Part shown: positions 45,773-59,764 of the stretch, piece after piece
Layout of the letters: each line of letters starts with the position of its first letter
How positions within the stretch are numbered: the first letter of the stretch is position 1
From: Stomorhina lunata
Taxonomy: Eukaryota > Arthropoda > Insecta > Diptera > Rhiniidae
Direction of reading: 5' to 3'
Assembly: GCA_933228675.1 (NCBI GenBank)
Contig: OW121740.1
Coordinates: 157,221,191 to 157,285,190, forward strand
Length of the DNA stretch: 64,000 nt
Translations under genes and position numbers: made by a program
The notes under the pieces: generated by a model
Told to the model about the DNA's origin: nothing
Database searches by the model: none
Seen by the model: only the letters and a program-made list of their open reading frames with translations

Positions 45773-47244
45773 TTGATTTGCAATTATATGCAGTTAGTTA
45801 ATATATCATTCGAAAGCTAAGACTTTAGTCTTTATTTTGATACAATTATGGTCTTGTTTATTTTCATTCCTAAAAGTTATATCCCTAGTAAACTGAAATT
45901 AAATTATATTTTTCGCAAAATGTAAGTAAAAGCGAACAAAATTTAGGTTATATTATGTGTTAGAGTTTTTTACCATAAATTTTACAAGATAACAATAAAA
46001 AAGGGATATTGCTTTTAAGTCTGAACTAAAATAAATACTGACCTCTGTTATAATAAGTTTAAACGGTTTTGAAATTTACAAAACTGTATGAAATTTTGAG
46101 ATACACCTTTTTTCAATACATTTTTTTTCTACAACAAATTTAGCTTTGAAAAAGCCAATCATTGATTATATAATTAGTGTTTTTAAAAGTTTACAATTCT
46201 TTTGTTTAAATATTTTTTGCATTTGATTTTTATTTGGTTAATTTCCAAAATAGTTGTGGTTTAAAGTTTTGTATTACATGTTTTACTCTTATTTGTTGTG
46301 CATTCAAATTTTTTCCAAATGTGGTTTTGTTCTGCAAAAAATTAGTATCTCAAAAAAATTAATGCTGCATAAATAAATGAATATTGTGTACTTACATACA
46401 ATATTTGTTTAAGTTCCAAAAAAATTGAACTATAAACTATTTAACTATTCAGAAATTCTGATGAAAAAGAAGGTTATTTAAATATTTAGTTATTTGTATT
46501 TGCTAAAAAAAATTAAACAAACAACCATTTTCATGAAAAAGGTTCTAACTGAAACTAATAACAAAATTGTAGTATTTACATTTAAATTATTGAAATATCT
46601 AAAAGTTTTAAAGCAAAAAAATGAATCAACGATTTACTCGTAGTTATAAAAAAATTGAATGCTACAAAAATAAACCACAATTCAATTACATAAAAACAAC
46701 TCAAAGTTAATTTTACTCTATTTTAAATAAAATTAAACTTTTTTATTTTCACGCTCTGCTTTTTTTTCCTCTTCCAACTTTGGGGTTTGTTTTCGTTTCG
46801 TTATTTTTTCATTTTCAAAATAAATGTTTATAAATTTGTTCTATTTGTTTTTATTTTAACAGTTTCTGTTTCTGTTATTTAAACCACTTTTAGCAATTTA
46901 TAAAATATGCTTTTTTGCTATTCGGTGTCAAAGTGTTTGTGTGTGTGTATGTGTTTTGGGTGCATCTGTATGAGTTTTGTTTCAAGAGCCCAAAACGGCA
47001 CATTGTTTTAATTTATTCAATTTGTATTGCAGATTTTTAGGGGTTATGTTACGTGCATTTGCCAAATAATTCCAAAACACAGCCACAAAAATATTAGTTT
47101 CTAAAGGCCGAAATCAACAACATTTGGATTTAATTTGAAATAATTTGAAACACAAATAACAAATTCAAGTGTAACGAAAATATAAATAAATTGTTTGGTT
47201 AGGGTGAGTTTTGTTTAAACAAAGCGAACTTTGTTTTCATTACT
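45773..47244. other. AT-rich single-copy DNA
   Basis: No recognisable gene is seen. A (GT)n tract lies at about 46932-46955. The rest is AT-rich with short homopolymers and no tandem structure. Confidence 0.6.
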
Positions 47245-49452
47245 ATTTTTCAATATTTTTATAGGAACATTTTTCAAACATTTTTTAATTTTATAGGAAA
47301 TTTTTAAAAAATTTTGTATTTTTATAGGAAAGTTTTCAAAAACTTATATTTATAGGAAATTAAAAAAAAAAAATTTTATGGGAAATTTTTCAAAAACTTC
47401 TTATTTTTATAGGAAATTTTTCAAAAATTTCTTATTTTTATGGGAAAATTTTTTAAAGATATCTTTTTTTTATATGAATTTTTTTAAACATTTCTTATAA
47501 AATCATTTTCAAAAATTTCTTATTTTTATATCATTTTTTTTTTCAAATTTCTCATTTTTATAGGAAATTGTTAAAAAATATCTTATTTTTATAGCAAACT
47601 TTTCAAAAAATTGTTATTTTTATAGGAAATTTTTCAAAAATTTCTTATTTTTATAGGGAATTTTTTAAAAATTTCTTATTTTTATGGGAAAAATTTTCAA
47701 AAATATCTTTTTTTATACGAATTTTTTTAAACAATTTTTAATTTTATAGGAAAATCTTCAAAAATTTCTTATTTTTATAGCATTTTTTTGAAATTTTTCA
47801 AAAATTTCTTATTTCTTATTTCTATAAGAAATTTTTAAAAAATTTCTTATTTTTATAAGAAATTTTTAAAAAATTTCTTATTTTTATAAGAAATTTTTAA
47901 AAAATTTCTTATTTTTATAGCATTTTTTTTAAATTTCTCATTTTTGTAGGAAATTGTTAAAAAAATGTCTTATTTTTATAGCAAACTTTTCAAAAAATTG
48001 TTATTTTTATAGGAAATTTTTCAAAAATTTCTTATTTTTATAGGAAATTTTTTAAAAATTTCCTATTTTTATGGGATAAATTTTCAAAAAATATCTTTTT
48101 TTATACAAATTTTTTTAAACAATTTTTAATTTTATAGGAAAATCTTCAAAAATTTCTTATTTTTATAGCATTTTTTTTGAAACTTTTTAAAAATTTCTTA
48201 TTTTTATAAGAAATTTTTTAAAAATTTTTTATTTTTATAAGAAATTTTTTTAAAAATTTCTTATTTTTATGAGAAATTTTTAAAAAATTTCTTATTTTTA
48301 TAAGAAATTTTTAAAAAAATTTCTTGTTTTTATAAGAAATTTTTAAAAAATTTCTTATTTTTATAAGAAATTTTTAAAAAATTTCATATTTTTATAGGAA
48401 ATTTTCTAAAAAATTTCATATTTTTATAGAAAATTTCCAAAAAATTTCTTATTTTTATAGATAACTTTTTTTTAAATTTCTTATTTTTATAGGATAATTT
48501 TCAAAAATTTTCTTATTTTTATAGGAAATTTTTCGAAAAATTCTTATTTTTTTAGGAAATTTTTAAAAATTTCTTATTTTTATAGGATAATTTTCAAAAA
48601 TTTCTTATTTTTATAGAAAGTTCTTATTTTTTAGGAAATTTTTAAAAATTTCTTATTTTTATAGAATTTTTTTTAAAATTTTACATTTTTAAAAGAAAAT
48701 TTTTCAAAGATTTTGTTATTTTTAATGGAAATTTTTTCAAAAAATTCTTATTTTTATTGATTTTTTTTTTTTTAATTTCTTATATTTTTAGGAATTTTTT
48801 CGAAAATTTCTTATTTTTTTTAGGAAATTTTTCAAAAGTTTTTTAATTTTGTTTAGGAAAATTTTTAAAAATTTCCTTTTTTATAAGAAATTTTGTAAAA
48901 AATTGTTATTTTTATAGGATTTTTTTTAATTTCCTATTTTTATAGGAAAATTTGAAAAATTAAACAAAATTTTTAAAAAATTTCTTATTTTTATAGATTT
49001 TTTTTAAATGTCTTATTTTTATAGGAAGTTATTTTAAAATTTCTTATCATTATAGAAAATCTTTTAAAAAAAATTTTACTTTTTAAGGAAATTTTTTCAA
49101 AAATTTTTTATTTTTATAGGAAATTTTTCAAAAACTTTATATTTTTATAAAAATATTTGCAAAAATTTCTTATTTATATAGAAAAGATTTGAAAGATTTA
49201 AAAAAACTTCCTATTTTTATAGGAAATTTTTTAAAAATTTCTAATTTGTATCGGAAATTTTTCAAAAATTTCTTTTTTTTATAGGAAATTTTTAATTTTA
49301 TAGAAAATTTTTACATTTAAATTAAATTTTTTAAAAACTTTTTTATTTTTTTTTTTGGAAATTTTTCAAAAATTTTATATTTTTTTAGAAAATTTTTCAA
49401 AAATTTCTTATTTTTATAGGAAATTTTTCAAAAATTTATTTATAGAAAGGAA
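47245..49452 (+). repeat. Family B array, forward, strongly diverged
   Basis: About 70 units of TTTTTATAGGAAATTTTTCA plus AAAATTTCTTA with many indels. A composite segment (TTTATACGAATTTTTTTAAAC, AGGAAAATCTTCAAAAATTTC, TTATAGCATTTTTTT) at about 47710-47790 recurs at about 48095-48180, an internal duplication of roughly 385 bp. It is less homogeneous than the B arrays at 3.2 and 59.8 kb. Confidence 0.92.
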
Positions 49453-49972
49453 TTTAAAGAATTTAACTATTAAATAAATGCTCTATTGAAATTTGTATTT
49501 TGTTTTTATTTTAAATTTTTGAATAACTTATTAGCCCCAACTATCAAAAGTTAAAACCTCCATTTAATATTAAAATTTGTTTACTTTCTCATGTATATAA
49601 AAGAGCTTCCACATATGTATGTCCCCACATACCCTTTTTGTTCCTTTATATCCTCTAATTTATAGGACTATAAAATATAATTTAATACAGGAATTAACCT
49701 GAATTTTTATAGCGTGATTTTCCAAAGATTTATTTTGTATTTTTAATCAAGTAAAAAATTACGATTACACCTTAATTTGTTCACATGCTAATATTTATTA
49801 GCTCGTACTTGTATTTACTTCCAGGGAAGGAGTAAAATACATCCTGTATTTACTCCTACATAAATAAAAGCTTTAATTAACCAAGTCCTTTGTAAATGAG
49901 TAAGATTTATTGGTATGTGTATGTGTTAGCAAGTAAATAAGTAACATTAAAAATATATAAGAATGGAAATAT
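49453..49972. other. AT-rich single-copy spacer between opposed B arrays
   Basis: About 520 bp without repeats or coding capacity separate a forward B array on the left from a reverse one on the right, so the pair is arranged as a very large imperfect inverted repeat. Confidence 0.6.
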
Positions 49973-51760
49973 TAATTTTCCTATAAAAATAAGAAATTTT
50001 TGAAAAATTTTCTATAAAATAAGAAAATAAGAAATTTTTGAAAAATTTCCTATAAAAATAAGAAATTTTTGAAAAATTTCTTACAAAAATTAGAAATTTT
50101 TGAAAAATTTTCTATATTAATAAAAAATTTTTGAAAAATTTCCTATAAAAATAAGAAATTGTTGAAAAATTTTTTATTTTAATAAAAAATTTTTGAAAAA
50201 TTTCCTATAAAAATAAGAAATTGTTGAAAAATTTCCTATAAAAATAAGAAATTTTTAAAAAATTTTCTATAAAAATAAGAAATTTTTGAAAAATTTCCTA
50301 TAAAAATAAGAAATTTTTGAAAAAAATCCTATAAAAATGAGAAATTTTTGGAAAATTTCCTAAAAATAAGAAATTTTTGAAAAATTTCCTATAAAAATAA
50401 GAAATTTTTTAAAAATTTCCTATAAAAATATGAAATTTTTCAAAAATGTTCTATAAAAATAAGAAATTTTTGAAAAATTTCCTATAAAACTTAGAAATGT
50501 TTGAAAATAAGAAAATTTTAAAAACATATCTTATAAAAATAAGAATTTTTATGGAAAATTTCCTATAAAAAATTATAAATTTTTAAAAAATTTCTCTTAA
50601 AAATAAGAAATTTTTGAAAAATTTCCTATAAAAATAAGAAATTTTTGAAAAATTTCCTATAAAAATAAGAAATTTTTGAAAAATTTCCTATAAAAATAAG
50701 AAATTTTTGAAAAATTTCCTATAAAAATAAGAAATTTTTGAAAAATTTCTTACAAAAATTAGAAATTTTTGAAAAATTTTCTATATTAATAAAAATTTTT
50801 GAAAAATTTCCTATAAAAATAAGAAATTGTTGAAAAATTTTTTATTTTAATAAAAAATTTTTGAAAAATTTCCTATAAAAATAAGAAATTGTTGAAAAAT
50901 TTCCTATAAAAATAAGAAATTTTTTAAAAATTTTCTATAAAAATAAGAAATTTTTGAAAAATTTCCTATAAAAATAAGAAATTGTTGAAAAATTTTTTAT
51001 TTTAATAAAAAATTTTTGAAAAATTTCCTATAAAAATAAGAAATTGTTGAAAAATTTCCTATAAAAATAAGAAAATTTTTAAAAAATTTCTATAAAAATA
51101 AGAAATTTTTGAAAAATTTCCTATAAAAATAAGAAATTTTTGAAAAAAATCCTATAAAAATGAGAAATTTTTGAAAAATTTCCTAAAAATAAGAAATTTT
51201 TGAAAAATTTCCTATAAAAATATATAATTGTTCAAAAATGTTCTATAAAAATAAGAAATTTTTGAAAAATTTCCTATAAAACTTAGAAATGTTTGAAAAT
51301 AAGAAAATTTTAAAAACATATCTTATAAAAATAAGAGTTTTTATGGGAAATTTCCTATAAAAAATTATAAATTTTTGAAAAATTTCCTATAAAAATAAGA
51401 AATTTTTGAAAAATTTCCTATAAAAATAAGAAATTTTTCAAAAATTTCTTATAAAAATAAGAAATTTTTAAAATTTTTTCTATTAATATAAGAAATTTTT
51501 GAAAATTTTTCTATAAAAATAAGAAATTTTTGAAAAATTTCCTATAAAAAAAAAGAATTTCGTTAAAGATTTGCTATTAAAAAAAAGAAAAAATGTATTT
51601 TTTATAGCAAGTTTTTAAAATTTCGTTTTTTTAAGCGAATATTTTCACAAATTTTAAGCGAATATTTAGAAAATTTTAAAAAATTTCATGTTTTTTATTA
51701 GAAAATTTTATAAGAATTTCCGTTTTAGATACGAAATTTTTCTTAGAAATTTGAAAATTT
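49973..51760 (-). repeat. Family B array, reverse, with ~0.67-0.79 kb higher-order repeat
   Basis: Units read AAGAAATTTTTGAAAAATTT plus CCTATAAAAAT. Marker variants repeat in order: TTACAAAAATTAG at 50081 and 50750 (669 bp apart) and AAAACATATCTTATA at 50521 and 51313 (792 bp apart). The extra 123 bp in the second copy is about four units, matching an added copy of the TTTTTTATTTTAATAAAAAA block (50170, 50833, 50993). The right end (51560-51760) is decayed. Confidence 0.93.
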
Positions 51761-52727
51761 AATGTTTCATTTTCCCATTGTGCACTATGACCTACTCTTG
51801 CCACAATTTTCTATTTAAACTTTATTGTTTTATTTAAAACTTTAAATTTTGTATGGCCTTTTAATAAAACGACATTTTATTTTGAAAATTATTTATAAAT
51901 ACAACAAATTTGTTATTTTAAACAAATTCTTTAGACAGTTAAAATCGTTTTTTCCAACCTTTGAAGGCTCTTTTTTATTGATTGTTGATATTAAATATTT
52001 CATTAGAAATTGTATTAACAAAAATTAAATTTAATTTTATTGTCAATAATAAATGCTTACACACTCGGTCACTTTTTCATTACGGCCGAAAGTCTGACCG
52101 ACTATTAGCATTTAAGTATAAAATGGTAATCAAAAGGTCATTAGTTGCGTTATTTTCCAGCAACAAACAACTAGAGCAGAGGCGGCCCCCAACCAGCCAT
52201 TGAATGGCCGTTAAAGGAAAACACGTAACCAGTAGGACACGTGCTCTTTATAGGAAGGACATCTATTTTATCTATTTATACGGGTAAATGTATTTAAATA
52301 CAAATAGATTGAATGTCGAGATATTAACGTAGTTCGATAAGTATAAGCTTAAGTTGCTATTAATTGTCTAATTTAAGACCATGAAAAAATCGTTATATTA
52401 ATAATTTGCTTGTTGTCCTTTTAATGCTCTTTATTACTTTTACGTTCTTTCCTTTCAAAGGACTAGTTAGTATTTTTAGACTTTAAGCTTTTGCGGTTGT
52501 AGTTAATAAATGTTTCAATTACCTTTGAAAAATGTTAGTCAATTATAAAAATAATAGCCTTTAAAAGCAGCTGAGTATAAGCTAGAATTTTTACTTATGA
52601 GGGGGAAAAAGTTAATTTAAATTTTTCTAAAATTTCTTTGTATGAAAATTAGGTTAATGATAAGTTAATGGCTTCTTTACCTTTAAATAAGAGCTTCAAA
52701 AAAATCGTTTAATAATATAAAAATTTC
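51761..52727. other. Single-copy DNA with a GC-richer patch
   Basis: No gene is recognised. At about 52150-52260 the sequence is unusually GC-rich for the window (GAGCAGAGGCGGCCCCCAAC), with GCCATTGAATGGC as a 13-bp odd palindrome and a CACGTG hexamer near 52235. These could be regulatory sites or the remains of an old insertion. The frame at 51982-52203 has no domain. Confidence 0.45.
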
Positions 52728-54388
52728 ATTATTTTAATTTTTATAGGAATTTTTTTTATTTTTATAGAAAATTTTTTAAATTTTTTTTAGTTTTTTTGAA
52801 ATTTTTTAAAAATTTTTTATTTTATTGGAAATTTTTAAAAATATTTCTTACTTTTATACGAAATTTTTCAATATTTTTTATTTATATAGGAAAATTTTCA
52901 AACATTTCTTATTTTTATAGAAATTTTTTAAAAATTTCTTATTTTTATAAAAAATTTTTCAAAAATTTCTTATTTTCATAGGAAATTAAAAAAATCGTGT
53001 TTTTATAGGAAATTTATAAAAAATTTCTATTTTTATAGGAAATGTCTTATTTTTGTAGGAAATTTTTCAAAAATTTCCTATTTTTATAGGAAATTGTTCA
53101 AAAATTTCGTATTTTTATAAAAAATTATTTATTTGTGTAAGAAATCAAAACGTTTCTATTTTTATAGGAAATTTTTCAAAAATTTCTTATTTTTTTAGGA
53201 AGTTTTTCAAAATTTTCTTATTTTTATAGGAAATATTTCATAAATTTATTATTTTTTTAGGAATATTTATAAAAATTTTCAAACATTTCTTATTTTTATA
53301 GCAAATTTTTCAAAAATTTATTATTTTTCTATAGAAAAATTTTCAAAAATTTCTTATTTTTATAGGAAATTTTTTAAAAATTTCTTATTTTTATAGGAAA
53401 TTTTTCAAAAACTTCTTAATTTTATAGGAATTTTTTCAAAAATTTCTTATTTTTATAGGAAATTTCTTATTTTTATAGGAAGTATTTCATAAATTTATTA
53501 TTTTTTTAGGAATATTTATAAAAATTTTCAAACATTTCTTATTTTTATAGGAAATTTTTCAAAAACTTCTTAATTTTATAGGAAATTTTTCAAAAATTTC
53601 TTATTTTTATAGGAAATTTTTCATAAATTTATCATTTTTTTTAGGAAAATTTATAAAAATTTTCAAAATTTCTTATTTTTATAGGAAATTTTTCAAAGAT
53701 TTCTAATTTTTATAGGAAATTATTCTATTCTTTTCTATAGAACAATTGTCAAAAATTTCTTTTTGTATAGGAAATTTTTCAAAAATTTCTTATTTTTATA
53801 GGAAATTTTTCAAAAATTTCTTATTTTTATAGGAAATTTTTCAAAAATTTCTTATTTTTATAGGAAATTTTTCAAAAATTTCTTATTTTTATAGGAAATT
53901 TTTCAAAAATTTCTTATTTTTATAGGAAATTTTTCAAAAATATCTTATTTTTATTGGAAATTTTTCAAAAATTTCTTATTTTTATAGGAAATTTTTCAAA
54001 AATTTCTTATTTTTATAGGAAATTTTTCAAAAATTTCTTATTTTTATAGAAAATTTTTCAAAAACTTCTTATTTTTATAGGAAATTTTCAAAAAATTTCT
54101 TATTTTTATAGAAAATCTAACGAAAATTTATTTTTAAGAGAAATTTTCAAAAAAATTCTTATTTTTATAGGAAATTTTTAAAAAATTTTATGCTTTTATA
54201 GGAAATTTTTAAAAAATTTCACATTTTGATAGAAACATTTTAAAAGTTTCTTACGTTTATAGGAAATTCTTCAAAAATTTCTTATTTTTAGTGGAAATTT
54301 TTCAAAATGGTGTTATTTTTCTTATTTTTATGGGAATTTTTTTTAAAAAATTTCGTATTTTTATAGGAAATATTTATAGAAAAATTAC
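52728..54388 (+). repeat. Family B array, forward
   Basis: About 53 units of TTTTTATAGGAAATTTTTCA plus AAAATTTCTTA. It is diverged at the left, homogeneous at about 53760-54050 and decayed at the right. A segment with CATAAATTTATTATTTTTTT and AGGAATATTTATAAAAATTT recurs at about 53230, 53490 and (modified) 53620. Confidence 0.93.
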
Positions 54389-55289
54389 TACGATTTCAAA
54401 TTCATTTACATATATCTATTGACTTTTCCAAAAATATTTTGAGTTATTTATATAAATATTTATCCTCGTATTTACTTATTCATTGGCCCTGACCTTTGAA
54501 CTTTTAATAGTTTGCAAATTTTCTTTTATTCTCAGAAGTGAATAGTATTGATTTATGAAGTTTTAGTTTATTTTTTTTTTTTGTTAAAGTAATTCTTAAT
54601 GCCTTGTCATTGCTAGTAACAAAGTTTAAGTGATCCATTAAATTTTAAATCCCAAGATTGATTAAAGATTCTTTAGTTACGACAACTTAAAAAGATAAAT
54701 TGTGGTTAACCTAATAAAATTTAATTTTAATTAAATATAAGCAAAATAGACACTTCTTAAGTGTGTTAATATTATATTTATTTACATGTAATTTACTTAA
54801 ACAATTTATATTTTAATAAACACTTAAATAATTAAAAAACATTATCAAGCAAAAAAAAAACTTTTTAATTGCAAAACGTATAAATAGTTTTGCATATTAA
54901 TGAAACCGCAATTAAATATTGGAAAATAATTAATGATGGCAACTTAAAAGGGTGTAATACTATTAGGGTATTTTGTCTAATTAATGATCGTAATAATGAT
55001 ACATTGTAGTATTCATATATCTCTTTTAGTGGTATACCCTGTATATGTTTTCGCTCTATTGTGGGAATATGAAAAATTCCCACAAATATCCTTTTTTAAA
55101 AACCATTAAATCATTACGTTTGAAAACGAAATTGCGCAGAAATATAGAATTAATTGAAAACATAAACTATTATTTTCGCACTGAGACATACAACCACAAT
55201 ATAATCATAAGAATTTCACCATCAAAAGTCAGTCTTGGATTGGGATATAGAGAATAATATACAGTAAAACAGAAGCGATTTTCTAAGAT
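54389..55289. other. AT-rich single-copy DNA
   Basis: No gene is recognised. The opposed frames at 54865-55083 (minus) and 55045-55257 (plus) carry no domain. The stretch separates a forward from a reverse B array. Confidence 0.55.
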
Positions 55290-58200
55290 TAAAAATTTTT
55301 AATAAAAATTTCTATTAAAATAACGAATTCTCGTAAAATTTTTGAAAAATAAAAATAAGAATTTTTTGAAAAGTTACCTTTAAGTAAGAAATTTTTTAAA
55401 AATTTCCTATAAAAATTAAAAATTTTTGAAGAATTTCTTTCAAAAATAAGAATTTTTTGAAAAAATTCCTAAAAAAAATATGAAATTTTTGAAAAATTTT
55501 TTATAAAAATAAAAAGATTTTGAAAAATACCCTTTAAAAAATTTTCTGTAAAAACAAGAAATTTTTAAAAACTTACTTAGCTTACTTACTTAAATATGAA
55601 ATTTTTGAAAAATTCCTATGAAAATAAGAAATTTTTGAAAATTTTAGAGAAATTTCATATAAATATAAGAAATGTTTTATAAAAATAAGAAATTTTTAAA
55701 AACTTTCCTGTAAAAACAAGAAATTTTTGAAATATTTCTTATAAAAATATGAACTCTTTGAAAAAATGTCTATAAAAATAAAAAAAAATTCTATTAAAAT
55801 AAGAAATTTCTGAAAATTTCCTATCAGAATAAGAAATTTTTGGAAAATTTTCTATAAAAATTATAAATTTTTGAAAAATTTCCTTTAAAAATAAGAAATT
55901 TTTTAAAATTTCTTGTTAAAAATAAGAAATTTTTGAAAAATTTCTTGTCAAACATAAGAAATTTTTGAAAAATTTCTTGTCAAAAATAAGAAATTTTTGA
56001 AAAATTCCTTGTCAAAAATAAAAAATTTTTTTAAAAATTCCTGAAAAAATAAGAAATTTTTGAAAATTTTCCTGTAAAATGAAGAAATTTTTGAAAAATT
56101 CCCAATAAAACTAAGAAATTTTTGAAAAATTTCCTTTAAAAATAAGAAGTTTTTGAAAAATTTTCTATAAAATAACAAATTTTTGAAAAGTTTTCTATAA
56201 AAATAAGAAATTTTTGAAAGTTTTCTATAAAAATAACAAACTTTTGAAAAGTTTACTATAAAAATAAGAAATTTTTAAAAAATTTTTTTATAGAAATTAG
56301 AAATTATTAAAAAATTTCTTACAAAAATAAGAAATTTTTGAAAAATTTCTTACAAAAATAAGAAATTTTTGCAATTTTTTTTTTACAAAAATGAGAAATT
56401 TTTGAAAATTTTCCTATAAAAATAATAAATTTTTTATTTTTTTTTTACAAAAATAAGAAATTTTCGGAAATTTTTTTATAAAAATGAGAAACTTATGAAA
56501 AATTTCCTATAAAAAGAAGAAATTTTTGAATATTTCCTAAAAGAAAAATTTAATTTTTTAATATATAAGAACTGTTTGAAAAATTTTCTATAAAAATAAG
56601 AAATTATGTGAAAATTTCCTATAAAATAAGAGATTTTTGAAAAATTTATTTTACAAAATAAGAAATTTCTGAAAAATTTTCTTTAAAAAATTAGAAATTT
56701 TTGAAAATTTTCCTTTAAAAATAAGAAATTTCCTTTAAAAAAATCCCAATAAAACTAAAAAATTTTTTTAAAATTTCCTTTAAAAATAAGAAATTTTTGA
56801 AAAAATTCCTATAAAATCAGAAACTTAAAAAAATGAATAAATTAGAGACTTTTAAAAAATTTCTTTTAAAAATAAGAAATTTTTGAAAATTTTCCTTAAA
56901 AAACTTGGAAATTTTTAAAAAATGTTCTTCAAAAAATTAAAAATTGTTATAAAATTTTCTTTAAAATATTAAAAATTTTTGAAAAATTAAAGAATTTTCT
57001 ATAAAAATAAGAAATTTTTAAAAAATTTCCTATAAAAATAAGAAATTTTTGAAATTTTTTTACAAATATAAGAAATTTTTGAAAAATTTGTAATAAAAAT
57101 AAGAGATTTTTTTTAAAATTTCTGATAAAAGTAAGAAATTTTTGAAAACTTTCCTATAAAAAAAAAGAAATTTTGAAAAATTTCATATAAAAATAAGACA
57201 TTTTTGAAAAATTTCCTATAAAAATAAGAAAAATTTTTAAAAATTTCCGATAAAAATAAGAAAATTTTTAAAAATTTCCTATAAAAATAAAAAAAATTTT
57301 AGAAAAACGAAAAGTTTTTTAAAAATTTCCTATAAAAATTAGATTTTTTTTAATTTCCTATAAAGATAAGTAATTTGTGAAATAAATATAAAATATAACT
57401 AAAAACTTTTTTAAAATTTTCCTTAAAAATAATAAATTTTTGAAAAAATTTCTTAAAAAATTAGAAATTTTTGAAAAATTTTCTATAAAACTAAGACATT
57501 TTTTTAACAAATTTCCTTAAAAAAAAAATGAGAAATTTTTAAAAAATTTCCTTTAAAAATAAGAAATTTTTTAAAAATTTTCCTATAAAAAAAAGATATT
57601 TTTAAAAAATTTCCTCTAAAAATAAGAAATTTTTGAAAAATTTTCTATAAAAATAAGAAATTTTTGAATAATTTCCTATAATAATAAGAAAATTTTTCAA
57701 AAATTTCATATAAAAATAAGAAATTTTTGAAAAATTTCCTATAAAAATAAGAAATTTTTGCAAAATTTCCTATAAAAATAAGAAATTTTTGCAAAATTTC
57801 CTATAAAAATAAGAAATTTTTGCAAAATTTACTATAAAAATAAGAAATTTTTGCAAAATTTCCTATAAAAATAAGAAATTTTTGCAAAATTTACTATAAA
57901 AATAAGAAATTTTTGCAAAATTTCCTATAAGAATAAGACGTTTTTGAAAAATTTCTTATAAAAATAGGAAATTTTTGAAAAATTTCCTATAAAAATAATA
58001 AATTTTTGAAAATTTTCGTATAAAAATAAGAAATTTTTGAAAAATTTCCTTTAAAAAATAAAAACTTTTTGGAAAATAAGACATTATTTAAAAAATTCCT
58101 TTAAACTATTAAACATTTTTGAAAAATTTCAATAAAAAATGAGAAGTTTTTTGCCTTTAACAAATAAGAAATTTTTTAAAAATTTTCTTTAAAAAATAAG

Positions 58201-58425
58201 AAATTTTTGGAAATTTCCTTAAAAAAACAAGAAATTTTTAAAAATTTGTCTTTTAAAAATAGGAAATTTTTGAAAAATTTTCTTTAAAAAATGAAAAATT
58301 TTTAAAAAATTCTTTAAAAAAATAAAAAAATTTCCTATAAAAATTAGAAATTTTAAAAAAATTCCTTTAAAAAATTAAAAATTTTTTAAAATTTCCTTTA
58401 GAAATTTTTAAAAATTTTCTATGAA
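55290..58425 (-). repeat. Family B array, reverse, diverged
   Basis: About 100 units of AAGAAATTTTTGAAAAATTT plus CCTATAAAAAT with many indels and A/T-run changes. A homogeneous patch at about 57720-57960 uses a TTTTTGCAAAATTTCC variant, a recent local expansion of six or seven units. The minus frame at 55948-56178 is a periodic Phe/Lys/Leu peptide that follows the repeat. Confidence 0.92.
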
Positions 58426-59508
58426 AATCCCACTGTTTAATATCGACAACAAAATCCATAATCTGCCTCAGCCGCAACCAGAATATTTCAATACTTATCA
58501 TTAAAACCCCAAAAGAGATTCAGCTGCGATGACAATGAAAATACCAAAAGGACATAAAAAAAGCTGAGGAGGATATTAAAAAAATAGTGAAAAGGGAAAA
58601 AAATGAAAAGCTATTATTAAAAGCCATTACTTTTATTAAAACAACAGCATCAGCAGGAGCAACAGGGAGACAAAAAAGAAGCAAAGAATTGTCCCAAAGG
58701 AATAAGAGACACACATTTCTATATAATTATTTATTCATTGACATTGCAAACAAATTAGGATTTTACTGGGAATGTCTGCAAAAAAAGGAATAAAGAGATA
58801 AAAATTTAATTTTACCACGTGTCGGCAACTTTTTATAGCATGATTAGGAGCTTTAGACGAATGTCTATTATTGCCTTTTTTTCTGGTTTAATCATCTTTT
58901 TTTTTTGTCTTGACTATGAGTTTAGGTACAATTAAAAAGTGATAAAATGCTACTATTGAAATTTTACTAAAGGCATCAAGAACAAAACAACAAAAGGTCC
59001 TGTGAAAGGATAACAAAAGTGAATAAATAAAATAGGCAATCGGCTGTAGTTAAAAGAAAAGAAACCAGCAGCTGGTGAATAGAAGACAATCGTTTATTGA
59101 TTGTTTTAAGGGGACTCCACGCTGTTTTACTTGAATTAATTAACCCTTTGGTGGTTTTAGCAAATTAATGTGCACACTTAAAGAGGGTGTTACTATTAAG
59201 AGGCTATAGGTTTGTCTATGATTTGATAATCTTTGACACTTGGTGACACTTGGCTCTTGAGGCAAAGTGGACATTTAAGTAGTTTGTTGGTGATCTCATG
59301 TTTATTGGGCAATTAAGGTATACATTTTATAATTACCTTAATATCGTTTTAATACTTATTTGTCATATAAAATTTTTCAAGGGTTAAAGGGTGCTATAAA
59401 TTGCTATAACGACTATTGGTAGGTAAAACAATACTACCAATTAAAAACGAGATGAAAATACAAAGTGTAAAAAATAGAAACAATTGGATATAATGGACCT
59501 TTCAACAA
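58426..59508. other. Single-copy DNA, moderately complex
   Basis: No gene is recognised. The plus frame at 58587-58793 is Lys/Arg-rich and is opposed by a frame on the other strand at 58520-58714, so neither is called. The composition is closer to normal genic or intronic fly DNA than to the arrays on either side. Confidence 0.45.
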
Positions 59509-59695
59509 ATGAATACAACAAATAATAACAACAGCAGCAGCAAGGATATGATAAATTGTAACAAAAGGACCCTTACAACAGGAATAGAAAAGATAAAAAT
59601 TAGCGATAGTGTAATTTTAACAATAGAAGTGGATAATAGTAGTAAACAAATAAAAGTACTTTTTAAGGCTAAGGCAAACAATTTGTACATAACAG
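59509..59695 (+). CDS. Candidate small coding exon, Asn/Ser-rich start
   Basis: ATG at 59509 (context CAACAAATG) opens a frame that runs to a stop at 59715. It starts MNTTNNNNSSSKDMINCNKR and continues through GIEKIKISDSVILTIEVDNS and KQIKVLFKAKANNLYITGG, with an amino-acid mix more protein-like than most frames here. At 59692-59701 ACAG/GTGGGT is a strong 5' splice-site match, so the exon might end at 59695. The poly-Asn/Ser start comes from an AAC/AGC microsatellite and weakens the case. A minus-strand frame (59502-59759) covers the same bases. Unrecognised; possibly chance. Confidence 0.22.
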
Positions 59696-59764
59696 GTGGG
59701 TTGAAAAGTTTGTAGGCTAAAATAGAAATAATTTTTCTAATAGTCATTCTAATAGTCATAAGAA

